Origin: Natronosalvus hydrolyticus
GTDB lineage: Archaea > Halobacteriota > Halobacteria > Halobacteriales > Natrialbaceae
DNA length: 64,000 bases
Assembly: GCA_025517525.1 (NCBI GenBank)
Contig: JAOPJZ010000016.1
Coordinates: forward strand, 1 to 64,000
Direction of reading: 5' to 3'
Shown: positions 34,961-42,487 of the stretch, piece after piece
How positions within the stretch are numbered: position 1 is the stretch's first letter
Layout of the letters: every line of letters starts with the position of its first letter
Made by a program: the position numbers and the translations under genes
The notes under the pieces: model-generated
What the model was told of the DNA's origin: nothing
The model's database searches: none
Seen by the model: the letters and a program-made list of their open reading frames with translations, nothing else

Positions 34961-35911
34961 ATGGAACCATCGACGCTGCGAACCCCACTAGATACGGAGG
35001 TCCAGACGCTCCTCGAGGAGCCGACATACAGAACGCTTCCTCCCTGGCACAGCCTGTCCGTAGACGGTGCGCGGGAACTCGAGGACGCCGTGTTCGGCGG
35101 AAAGCCCACACGGTCACTTCCCATGGTCCGCGACACGAGAATCGCCGGACCGGCCACCGACATTCCGGTTCGGCTATACTACGGAGCGACCGATGACTCA
35201 CTGCCCGTGCTGCTCTTCTTTCACGGCGGCGGGTGGACGCTCGGCACGCTTGATTCGGCCGACGATATCTGTCGTGAACTCGCCTCCCGGACCAACTCGC
35301 TGGTCGTCTCCGTCGACTATCGACTCGCCCCCGAACACCCGTTTCCAGCCGCGCTCGAGGATGCCATTGCAGCGCTCGAGTGGCTGGAAACCGCGGCAGA
35401 CGATATCGGCGGAGACGGGACTCGAATCGGTGTCTGTGGCTCGAGCGCCGGTGGGAATCTTGCAGGGGCACTCGCTCGATGGGACGCGAACCGGAAGTCA
35501 CCAACAATCCTCCAGCAAGCCCTTTTGTATCCGATCACGAACCACTCCTTCGAGACGGAGTCCTACGACGAACAGGCCGATGGCCCGTTACTGACGCGGG
35601 ACGATATCCGCTGGTTCTGGATCCAGTACCTCCGCCATCCGGTTGATGGGGCGAATCCGTACGCATCCATTCACCGGGGCGATCACGCCGACCTTCCAAC
35701 GACGACGATCGTCACCTGTGGCCACGACCCACTTCGTGACGAGGGCCTCGCCTACGCTCAGCGCCTCGAGGAAAGCGGAGTGCCCGTACGGAGCCAGCAC
35801 CATCCCTCGCTGCCACATGGTGCACTGAGTCTCACCGACTCGGTTGCGATGGCGGATCAGGCGATGGACGACCTGGCGGGGGCGATTCGAGCGAATTTCG
35901 GCCTCGAGTGA
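34961..35911 (+). CDS. Alpha/beta hydrolase, HSL-type esterase
   Basis: 316 residues. HGGGW at 88-92 forms the oxyanion hole of the hormone-sensitive-lipase class, and GSSAGG at 160-165 carries the nucleophile Ser162. The acid is probably the Asp in CGHDPLRDEG and the base the His in LPHGALSL. It hydrolyses carboxyl esters; natural substrate unknown. No signal peptide, so it is cytoplasmic. Divergent from kynU with 54 bp between the chosen starts. Confidence 0.87.
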   Translation: MEPSTLRTPLDTEVQTLLEEPTYRTLPPWHSLSVDGARELEDAVFGGKPTRSLPMVRDTRIAGPATDIPVRLYYGATDDSLPVLLFFHGGGWTLGTLDSADDICRELASRTNSLVVSVDYRLAPEHPFPAALEDAIAALEWLETAADDIGGDGTRIGVCGSSAGGNLAGALARWDANRKSPTILQQALLYPITNHSFETESYDEQADGPLLTRDDIRWFWIQYLRHPVDGANPYASIHRGDHADLPTTTIVTCGHDPLRDEGLAYAQRLEESGVPVRSQHHPSLPHGALSLTDSVAMADQAMDDLAGAIRANFGLE

Positions 35912-36182
35912 CGTATCGTCGAAAGGAAACCATTCGAGGCCAATAATCCCGTCTGCCCAGTCTGTACTCGAACAACGATCTGCAAAAGATCCTCCCGGAA
36001 GTTGATATAGCATTATACGATTTACTTGTTCCATGCAGGCCGTCACTAGTCGTGCGTGGCACTAACACACAAGGTATAAAAACAATAGTACACTGCAAAC
36101 CGATTGATCTGTTGACCGCGCACACGGCTTCGCGTCTGTGAACAACACCGCAGCCCCACAACTCGAGGAACCGAACACGAGC

Positions 36183-37226
36183 TCAACAGATTGAGTAGAT
36201 ATTGGATTCGTACACCGTCCGGACCTGGCCACCCCAGTCGTGGGTGTAGGTGTCGATGATATCGCTCGCGACGTCGCCACGAAGGTACTTTACAACGCCT
36301 CTATCACCCGTTCTATCCCGCAAATGCGTCGTGAAAAAGTGCCTGAAGTAGTGCGGAGTCACGTTTTCGCTCGCCCCACCACCAGTTCGGTACCAGCCCT
36401 GCTCTCGAGCGTGTCGTTCGACGATATACCGAACGTCGGAGGGCTCAAGGCGATGTCCCCAGTCCCCACCTGTATCCACGAATAGTGGCTCCGCCGGCGA
36501 AACGGTGTCAGGACGGATCGCAAGCCACTCGAGGAGTACTCTCGTCACCTCCTGATCAACAGGAATCACCGTCTCTCGCTTGCGTTTGTTCGAGGCATAC
36601 CGCTTTTCTCCGTTATAGACGTCCCCACATGCTGGTTCCGAATCCACGTACAGCGACTGCGGTCGGCTCTCGAGGGCAACCCTCGGTGCCCACTCCTGGT
36701 CGAGACCAAACGCATCCGTGTCGACGTGGAGATCACGCAGATCGAGATTACAGAGTTCACCCACACGAACGCCGGTTTTGAGCAGTGTCACGACAACTGC
36801 TCGCTCTAGTGGATGGGTGATTTCGTCGACGAAATTTCGCATCTCAGGTATCGAGATCTCCCGTCGCGTTGGGTTTGTATCGATAGACTCGCCCATCTCT
36901 TCCATGACCAGCGCCATCGGGTTTCCGTCGAACGCTTCGACGCGCGTCATGTACTCGTAAAACCGATGGACGTAGGACGCATAGGAGGCTATCGTACTGC
37001 TCTCGCGCCGCCCTCGCAACGAGTGGACCCAGGCCATACACTCTCGACGCGTCGCGTCTGCCGGCGTCGCCCCTTCCGCACGTACGAACGCCTCGAACTG
37101 TCGGAGCACCCGTTCGTAGGCGTCGATCGTCCGTTCTGATTTCCCGTGATAGCGTTGCTCCTCGAGGAAGTACGCGATGGGGTCGTCGATAGTTGTCCCA
37201 TCTTCGACACCGGGTTCAGTCGCCAT
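36183..37226 (-). CDS. Tyrosine recombinase (XerC/D-like integrase)
   Basis: 347 residues. SAM-like core-binding domain at about 13-105 and catalytic domain at 125-335 with Arg154 (GVRVGEL), Lys in KRKRETVIP, HYFRH (His292, Arg295) and the nucleophile Tyr327 (DTYTHD). All expected catalytic residues are present. The substrate att or dif site is not evident and there is no tRNA nearby, so whether it serves a mobile element or chromosome resolution is open. Follows its small partner gene with a two-base gap. Confidence 0.85.
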   Translation of the reverse strand: MATEPGVEDGTTIDDPIAYFLEEQRYHGKSERTIDAYERVLRQFEAFVRAEGATPADATRRECMAWVHSLRGRRESSTIASYASYVHRFYEYMTRVEAFDGNPMALVMEEMGESIDTNPTRREISIPEMRNFVDEITHPLERAVVVTLLKTGVRVGELCNLDLRDLHVDTDAFGLDQEWAPRVALESRPQSLYVDSEPACGDVYNGEKRYASNKRKRETVIPVDQEVTRVLLEWLAIRPDTVSPAEPLFVDTGGDWGHRLEPSDVRYIVERHAREQGWYRTGGGASENVTPHYFRHFFTTHLRDRTGDRGVVKYLRGDVASDIIDTYTHDWGGQVRTVYESNIYSIC

Positions 37227-37228
37227 CG

Positions 37229-37615
37229 TTAGGCATCACCGCCAACGTAAATGTACCCGCCATCGCGCCCGCTATATCGAACCTGGTCCTGGCTTTGCAA
37301 CGAATCCAGCGCATCTTCGAGTTGTGTTTCGATATCGTCACTGACTGCCTCGAGGAGTTCATTCCAGGAATATGTGTCTGAACGAAGTAACTCGAGGACC
37401 TGTGTTTCGAGGCCGCTACCCCCAGGGGTAGCGTCCGGAGAACGGGGTTGCACAGAAGACGATTCGAACCCGTTCCGACCCGCTTGTACCATACTCCTGA
37501 CAAACTCGCTCTGGCTCATATCTAGATCCTCAGCGTGTGATTCCCAGGCTTCTTTCTGGTAGGCAGGAACGTACGTTCTGACGACGACAGTCTCCGTGTC
37601 GGGATCGTCGGGCAT
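37229..37615 (-). CDS. Small ribbon-helix-helix-like integrase partner (DUF5805 type)
   Basis: 128 residues from the ATG at 37615 (a GTG at 37645 is in frame). VVVRTYVPAYQKEAWESHAEDLDMSQSEFVRSMVQAG resembles the N-terminal RHH of proteins often found beside haloarchaeal integrases (pieces VRTYVPAYQ and MSQSEFVRSMV). A winged-helix-like C-terminus follows (NELLEAVSDDIETQLEDAL ... YSGRDGGYIYVGG). It precedes the integrase by two bases. The palindrome in its promoter suggests autoregulation. Confidence 0.65.
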   Translation of the reverse strand: MPDDPDTETVVVRTYVPAYQKEAWESHAEDLDMSQSEFVRSMVQAGRNGFESSSVQPRSPDATPGGSGLETQVLELLRSDTYSWNELLEAVSDDIETQLEDALDSLQSQDQVRYSGRDGGYIYVGGDA

Positions 37616-37657
37616 GGATGACGGTTCGAACTCCGTGACCTTCACTTTTGCTATGAT

Positions 37658-37681
37658 TCGAGATAAAAGACCTTATCTCGA
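37658..37681. promoter_or_regulatory. Perfect 9-bp inverted repeat at the integrase-operon promoter
   Basis: TCGAGATAA (37658-37666) and TTATCTCGA (37673-37681) are separated by AAGACC. They lie directly between the minus-strand TATA box (TATAAA at about 37682-37687) and the presumed transcription start near 37657, so bound protein would block initiation. Related half-sites TCGGGATAT, TCGAGATAC and TTGAGATAT follow at 37721, 37751 and 37786. Confidence 0.6.
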
Positions 37682-38030
37682 TTTATAGGACCACACAACG
37701 AAGCTAACTAGACTCATTAGTCGGGATATCGTGTATAAAATGACTGTGAGTCGAGATACAAATCATTCAAAGGTAAGTATGCCAGTTGAGATATTATTTA
37801 GATTGTAATCACAAGACGTTCGAGAGCAGAAACCCAGGCACAGGTCAGGTTTGTGTGCTTGCGCTTGTTGACAGCAAAAGCGAGCGTCGCTCACTGCGGC
37901 CAGACCGTTCCCTGTACTAGCGGAATTGTCTGAAAATCCTCATAACGCACGTCACGATGAATATCCCTGTATAGCGGTCCTGGAAAACGAGCTAATTTCT
38001 CCCTGCACCCAGGAACGACCTTCCAACGAT

Positions 38031-38115
38031 CTATAGTAGCCAGTGACTCGATTTACAACCTATCGCGACGCTGTATTGCGATAGGGTGTGCAATGACGTT
38101 CACTGGCTACTGTAG
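38031..38115. mobile_element. MITE-like 85-bp element with 16-bp terminal inverted repeats
   Basis: Left end CTATAGTAGCCAGTGA (38031-38046) pairs with TCACTGGCTACTGTAG (38100-38115) at 15 of 16 positions. A second inner pair, CCTATCGC and GCGATAGG, lies at 38059-38066 and 38078-38085. No coding capacity. The whole element is one long imperfect palindrome. No clear target duplication is seen. Confidence 0.55.
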
Positions 38116-38131
38116 TGGCTTCCCAACCAGT

Positions 38132-38177
38132 ATCCGTGGGTGAATGCAAGCGGTGCGATTCGATTTTACCCACGGAT
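38132..38177. other. 10-bp perfect inverted repeat
   Basis: ATCCGTGGGT (38132-38141) and ACCCACGGAT (38168-38177) flank a 26-base loop, 17 bases after the MITE-like element. Confidence 0.45.
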
Positions 38178-38311
38178 CGACGCTTGACGGAGTAGAGTCG
38201 AGCGGACATTACCCCCGACGATTGACCGTGTTGGCAGGCCGACTGTTTCGAAAACTGTCGCCTGGTTACTCACGAAAGTCCATCGTTCGGGAGATTCTGG
38301 AACGGTGTGTG

Positions 38312-38355
38312 ACCGCCTCAGAAGGCCCTGAAGGCGGTTGGTGCAACCAAGGGCC
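38312..38355. ncRNA. Candidate structured element with pseudoknot-capable loop
   Basis: ACCGCCTCAG and CTGAAGGCGGT form a ten-pair stem (one bulge) with loop AAGGCC. The loop-side GGCCCT (38324-38329) can instead pair with AGGGCC at 38350-38355. GGTTG and CAACC (38336-38340, 38344-38348) form a competing hairpin. Transcription is not shown; this is a structural inference. Confidence 0.3.
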
Positions 38356-38542
38356 CCGTGGCTGATAAAACGAAAAAACGTTACTACTGACTGATACGGG
38401 ATACTGCCGCCTCCCCCCGGTGATTGGCCTCACGGCGTCGACAATCATCGGAAAACAGTTACACAAACCGTATGAGAGGGTTCAGGAGATCGTACTCGAG
38501 AGAAGCGGTGGGGGTCTGTGAAAGGCGAGCTCGAGCAACCCA

Positions 38543-38564
38543 CTCGTGGCGCTATCGCCACGAG
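38543..38564. other. Perfect 9-bp hairpin with a tetraloop
   Basis: CTCGTGGCG-CTAT-CGCCACGAG. A second smaller hairpin, CTCCGG-GTGCTG-CCGGAG, follows at 38588-38605. The stop of a 55-residue minus-strand frame (38552-38719) lies in the loop. Confidence 0.45.
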
Positions 38565-38719
38565 CGTTCGGTCGCCACTGTGGACGCCTCCGGGTGCTGC
38601 CGGAGTGTTTCGAAATGATTGACACAGCGTTCTGAGCGTTCGTAGTCCGGCAGCCGTTCACGGTTGCAGTGGTGGCTCGCTTGGACTCTTGTGCCGTTGA
38701 GGACCGTTTCTGAGTGCAT
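38552..38719 (-). other. Short open frame, doubtful gene
   Basis: 55 residues, His/Arg/Glu-rich, running from ATG at 38719 to TAG inside the hairpin at 38543-38564. No motif, no clear Shine-Dalgarno. Could be a fragment of a degraded element. Confidence 0.2.
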
Positions 38720-38824
38720 AGGCGGGCCCTACAGTGGCGGTTCGATCACCCCAACTATCGGGGGAAACGCCTCTCGTTGGGTGTCCGTACGCATTCCACT
38801 CGCGATAGCGAAACCCAAAAATAA

Positions 38825-38944
38825 TCAGCCACAGTGACCGTTGTGACCACGAAGGTATTTGTGATGGTGAACGTCGATGTGATAGTCCAGTCGCTCCGCT
38901 ACCTGTTGTGTCGGGTATACAGCGTAGCGGTGACTGTACTCAAT
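38825..38944 (-). pseudogene. Decayed N-terminus of a second tnpB
   Basis: The minus-strand frame here reads EYSHRYAVYPTQQVAERLDYH, close to the start of the intact TnpB (DYSHRYVAYPTQPVAERLEHH). The start codon equivalent is ATT, not ATG. Similarity is lost after about 30 residues and the frame stops at 38825. It lies immediately beyond the right end of the intact tnpB, in the same orientation, so a second copy of a related element was inserted in tandem or decayed in place. Confidence 0.7.
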
Positions 38945-38973
38945 CGCCGTCTCTTGAGTAGAGATGTGTGCAC

Positions 38974-39120
38974 GTGAACTACCCCACCCTACTTCGCTCA
39001 GGCTAACGCCTTCGCTTCGTTGAGGGTGGGGCTTCCTGTTTCGATGACGCGCTTTGCAGACACCACACGGGTGTCCGTAGGGAGCGCAGTCTCCACAGGC
39101 GTAGATTCGGGCCATCCCAG
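38974..39120 (-). ncRNA. Predicted omega RNA region at the tnpB 3' end
   Basis: The hairpin CCCCACCCT (38982-38990) with AGGGTGGGG (39023-39031) overlaps the tnpB stop codon (38998-39000) and is followed on the minus strand by GTAGTTCAC, the probable right end near 38974. In characterised TnpB systems the guide RNA begins in the 3' end of tnpB and continues past this end into flanking DNA that serves as guide. The upstream limit is approximate. Confidence 0.45.
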
Positions 39121-40245
39121 CCCTAGTTTAGAAAAGCCTCGTTGCAAGACATTCAACGCCGCATTCGCGTCACGGTCACACTCAAACTCGCACGACGGAC
39201 ACGAATGCTCTCGCACCCAAATCGGTTTCTTGGTTTCAACGCCACACGACGCACATTCCTTCGTCGTCCCGTGAGGTTCAACTTGCACAACGTGGACTCC
39301 ATACAACTCTGCTTTGTATTCGAGCAGGGTGATGAACTGCCGCCACGCGGCATCCTGCTTGTTCCGAGCGTTGTGCGACTCCTCAAGCATCGGTTTCACG
39401 TCTAAATCCTCGACAAACACGGCATCATACTCACGGACGAGCCACGTCGTCAGCTTCTGCTGGAAGTCAAGGACTTTCCGACGAATCCGACGCTTCACCT
39501 TTGCAACCGCAACTCGTTGCCTCTCCCAGTTGTTCGACCCTTCCTCTTTCCGAGAGAGGGTTCGTTGCTCTCTGCGGAGTCGCTCGTACTCTTCGTCAAG
39601 GTCGAGCCAGTCCACGCTGAGTCCATCAGACGTGTGGATGTAGTTGAGGATCCCGAGGTCGATGCCGATACTATTGCTCGTCTCGAGCGAGTTCACGTCG
39701 GGTTTCTCGGGCAGGTCTTCGTCGTCGGTTTCGAGACCAAACGAGACGAACCACTCGCCTGCTGTCTCCTTTTTCACCGTGACTTCTTTGATTGTAGCTT
39801 CGTCAGGGATTTCGCGGTGATAGCGAATACGAACGTCACCGATTTTGGAGAGTGTGAGTGTTGCAGTGCGGCCACTCGTGTTTTTGAGTTCGAAGCCAGA
39901 CTGCGAGTACGTCATACTCTGAAACTCCTTTGGGGACTTCCACTTGAGCCGCCCGACGTTGTTCCCGTTTTGTTTCTTCTTGGAGAGGTTTGAGAGGTTC
40001 TGATAGAACCGCGTGACGGTTCGTTGTAGCGCCTTCGAGTTGACCTCGGAGAAGATGGGGAACTTAGTTTTCCAATCGGGGAGTCTGTAGTGGTGTTTGT
40101 ACGCGGAACCGATGTTGTCGGCGTCCACGTTCTCGTATTCGTATCGGGTGTAGTTGTACGCTTGGCGATGAATGTCGATGTGATGTTCCAGTCGCTCCGC
40201 TACGGGTTGTGTTGGATAGGCAACATAGCGGTGACTGTAATCCAT
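38998..40245 (-). CDS. tnpB: TnpB RNA-guided nuclease of an IS200/IS605 element
   Basis: 415 residues, full length. N-terminal WED/REC-like region to about 190, then the split RuvC: Asp196 (GIDLGI), Glu279 (FVEDLDV) and Asp359 (DRDANAA), all present. A zinc ribbon between Glu and the last Asp has Cys331, Cys334, Cys349 and Cys352. These residues are what catalytic TnpB proteins need for DNA cleavage. No tnpA is nearby, so the copy cannot move by itself unless helped in trans. Base composition is more AT-rich than that of neighbours, consistent with transfer. Confidence 0.9.
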   Translation of the reverse strand: MDYSHRYVAYPTQPVAERLEHHIDIHRQAYNYTRYEYENVDADNIGSAYKHHYRLPDWKTKFPIFSEVNSKALQRTVTRFYQNLSNLSKKKQNGNNVGRLKWKSPKEFQSMTYSQSGFELKNTSGRTATLTLSKIGDVRIRYHREIPDEATIKEVTVKKETAGEWFVSFGLETDDEDLPEKPDVNSLETSNSIGIDLGILNYIHTSDGLSVDWLDLDEEYERLRREQRTLSRKEEGSNNWERQRVAVAKVKRRIRRKVLDFQQKLTTWLVREYDAVFVEDLDVKPMLEESHNARNKQDAAWRQFITLLEYKAELYGVHVVQVEPHGTTKECASCGVETKKPIWVREHSCPSCEFECDRDANAALNVLQRGFSKLGLGWPESTPVETALPTDTRVVSAKRVIETGSPTLNEAKALA

Positions 40246-40712
40246 CGCTGTCTGGTGGTTATGGGCCGTTGTTAGTTAATTGTTTACATTTCGACCGGCG
40301 ATTCATCCCCTCCCTACTCACTCTCTGCGCGATGCTCCGTTCGCTCCTTGAGGAAGGGGCATTCTCGCCTATTTACTGGTAAAGAGTGGGCATTGGTGAA
40401 TCACGAGATGGCTCTGACTTTTGGAGAATTCACCTCGCTCGAGGCATCTCGGAAACAGCGGTTACCACACCCTCGAGACATCCAGTGATATCGAATCAGC
40501 TGGACGCGCTCAAAAGGACAACGAGCCACTACACCGTGACGCACTATAGCGATTCACCCCCTCCGCGGAGAGCGGTAGTAGCCCGAAAGCACATAGTAAA
40601 TTCGTTGTTAGTGGTAGCTATTAGCCGGTTGAAATCTACTTTGTAAACCGTATTTCGCTATACTAAATAGGCGTGCTATCTGGCCAAAAGGACCGGAAAT
40701 CAGAACCTAACA
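40246..40712. other. Left flank of the tnpB element; no gene
   Basis: 467 bp without a convincing gene. It holds an imperfect hairpin at 40307-40359 (below), AT-rich sequence near 40263-40290 just before tnpB, and at 40660-40675 a TATA-like CTATACTAAATA that probably serves the formyltransferase gene. Confidence 0.5.
40307..40359. other. Imperfect hairpin upstream of tnpB
   Basis: CCCCTCCCTA (40307-40316) pairs with GAGGAAGGGG (40350-40359) with two mismatches. Similar in form to the right-end hairpin at 38982-39031, so it may be the left end of this element or the right end of an older one upstream. Confidence 0.4.
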
Positions 40713-41750
40713 ATGAGGGTGTCTATCCACACACAGGACATGACTCCGCCGCGGGACGCGTCACTCGTCTACGTCGGGTGTACCGCCCCAGCCAAAGCCG
40801 TTCTCGAAACGCTCATCGACCACGAGTATCCCATCGAGGCCGTGGTCACCATCGGTCCGGAGATGGCTCGAGCAAACAGCGTTTCTGGCTACGCCTCACT
40901 CGAGGGTGTAGCAAGCGAGCACGACATGCGGGTGTACCAGCCCCAGGGATACTCGATGGAAGATTCCGCCGACCTCGATTTCTTCCAGACGGTCGACCCG
41001 GACCTCCTCGTCGTCAACGGGTGGCAACGACTCATTCCTGAGTCAATACTCGAGACCGCAACCTACGGCGCACTCGGCAACCACGGGAGCGCGTTCGGGT
41101 TGCCAAAAGGCAGGGGGCGCTCACCGCTCAACTGGTCACTGATCGAAGACCGGGACCGATTTTTGCTTTCGGTTATCCACCTGGATCCCGGTGCAGATTC
41201 GGGCGACGTCCTTCTCACACGCAAGTTCGATATCACCGATTTCGATACCATCGAAACCCTGTATTACAAGGTCACGCTCTTACTCGAGGAAATGCTCCTC
41301 GAGGTGGTGCCACAGATACTGTCTGGGACGCTCGAACGAGCGCCTCAGCGTGGAACGCCAACCTACTATCCGAAGCGCAATCCAGAAGACGGAGAGATCG
41401 ATTGGCGCAACGGCACCAGGTCGATTTACAATCTCGTCCGGGCGGTGGCCGACCCGTATCCAGGGGCGTTCACGTTTGCGGATGACCAGCAGGTGATGAT
41501 TTGGGAGGCGATCCCGTTCTCGAGTGATATTGCAGTTGACGCGCCCGCAGGAACCATCGTCGCCGTCTTCTGGACCGACGAGTTCGTCGTCGCGACGGGA
41601 GATGGGACGGTGCTCGTCCGTAACTGGGACGCAGACGACTGGACACCGACAGAGGGCAGTCAGTTCGACACGCCAAGCGCTCCCCCAACGGATCGTATCG
41701 ACAGCCAAGACCATCACACGAATCTCTCGAGCACCACCGACGATGCCTGA
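40713..41750 (+). CDS. Formyltransferase-family protein, likely sugar N-formyltransferase
   Basis: 345 residues (ATG at 40740 also possible). The core matches N10-formyl-THF-dependent transferases: PDLLVVNGWQRLIPESIL, GNHGSAFGLPKGRGRSPLNW with His124, and HLDPGADSGDVLL with the conserved Asp near 162. The C-terminal region is the substrate/dimer domain. Archaea do not formylate initiator tRNA, and HGSxxGLPKGRGRSPLNW is more like nucleotide-sugar formyltransferases, so an amino sugar is the likely acceptor. It overlaps the next gene by eight bases. Confidence 0.75.
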   Translation: MRVSIHTQDMTPPRDASLVYVGCTAPAKAVLETLIDHEYPIEAVVTIGPEMARANSVSGYASLEGVASEHDMRVYQPQGYSMEDSADLDFFQTVDPDLLVVNGWQRLIPESILETATYGALGNHGSAFGLPKGRGRSPLNWSLIEDRDRFLLSVIHLDPGADSGDVLLTRKFDITDFDTIETLYYKVTLLLEEMLLEVVPQILSGTLERAPQRGTPTYYPKRNPEDGEIDWRNGTRSIYNLVRAVADPYPGAFTFADDQQVMIWEAIPFSSDIAVDAPAGTIVAVFWTDEFVVATGDGTVLVRNWDADDWTPTEGSQFDTPSAPPTDRIDSQDHHTNLSSTTDDA

Positions 41751-42453
41751 ACTCGCTGCACTCGGTCGGTTGTCCTACACGTTTGGAGAGTACGAGCAAC
41801 TCCTCCAGTCATTGCTGGCCGATGGCTTCTCGTTTATCCCGTTCAAGGGATCGGTCGACGACGACGAAATCGTCCTTCGCCACGACGTGGACCTCTCACC
41901 TGCACGAGCACTCGAGATGGCGAAAATTGAAGCGGCGATGGATATCCAGGCGACGTACTGCGTGCTCGTTACGACGCCGGTGTACAATCTACTCGAGGTG
42001 ACGAACGCGTCGATTTTACACGAGATTCAGGCACTTGGCCACGACGTCGCGCTCCATTTTAACACGCACCACTACTGGTCGACACAACCGAGTGACGACG
42101 AACTGTGCACGCAAGTCCGCGCCGAGTGTGACGTTCTCGGCACCGTTCTCAACAGACACGTCGACCTCGTTTCGTTCCATCGACCGCCCGAGTGGGTCCT
42201 CGGCGTGGATTTCGATGGCTTCGAGAACGCCTATCAGCCAGCGTATTTTTCGGCGATTACGTACCGCTCTGACTCGAGTCACAAGTGGCGAAGGCAGCCA
42301 CCGTTTCCGGACGGTCGACCCGACAGGCTACAGCTGTTGACCCACCCTGGACTCTGGGGGGAGACGCCCCGTCCGATGGACGAAATTGTCGCCGGCGTGG
42401 GCGAAGAACGGCAAAATCACGTCCGGACGTATCTCGAGGGGCTCGAATCGTAA
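41743..42453 (+). CDS. Polysaccharide deacetylase-like protein (NodB fold)
   Basis: 236 residues. VLRHDVDLSPARALEMA gives the HDVD metal motif and LHFNTHHYW the second histidine cluster; DLVSFHRPPEW resembles the third NodB motif. Family members remove N-acetyl groups from sugars. Start at 41743 overlaps the formyltransferase stop at 41750, so a deacetylate-then-formylate pathway for an amino sugar is a natural hypothesis. The gene order (formyltransferase first) supports co-translation. Confidence 0.75.
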   Translation: MPELAALGRLSYTFGEYEQLLQSLLADGFSFIPFKGSVDDDEIVLRHDVDLSPARALEMAKIEAAMDIQATYCVLVTTPVYNLLEVTNASILHEIQALGHDVALHFNTHHYWSTQPSDDELCTQVRAECDVLGTVLNRHVDLVSFHRPPEWVLGVDFDGFENAYQPAYFSAITYRSDSSHKWRRQPPFPDGRPDRLQLLTHPGLWGETPRPMDEIVAGVGEERQNHVRTYLEGLES

Positions 42454-42487
42454 GGAGAAGGAGGGGGCCCGACTCCGAGTGGGTCAA

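Larger units (their letters stand above)
37690..38824. other. Gene-poor, hairpin-rich stretch between the integrase operon and the tnpB remnants
   Basis: No convincing protein gene in 1.1 kb. It holds operator half-sites, a TIR-bounded 85-bp element, and five stem-loops listed separately. Two short frames of 73 residues (38144-38365, plus) and 55 residues (38552-38719, minus) exist but have no recognisable product. Decay of mobile DNA and a noncoding RNA locus are both possible. Confidence 0.5.

Noticed and set aside
35912..36182. Possible attachment site next to the integrase
   Set aside because: No tRNA end and no repeated core seen; the stretch holds only a TATA-like run near 36071 with no gene behind it.
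38144..38365. A 73-residue plus-strand frame
   Set aside because: Basic, non-halophilic composition, no Shine-Dalgarno, and it runs through two hairpins; I list the region as noncoding instead.
37616..40712. Possible CRISPR array in the hairpin-rich islet
   Set aside because: Hairpins differ in sequence and spacing; there are no regular repeats with unique spacers.
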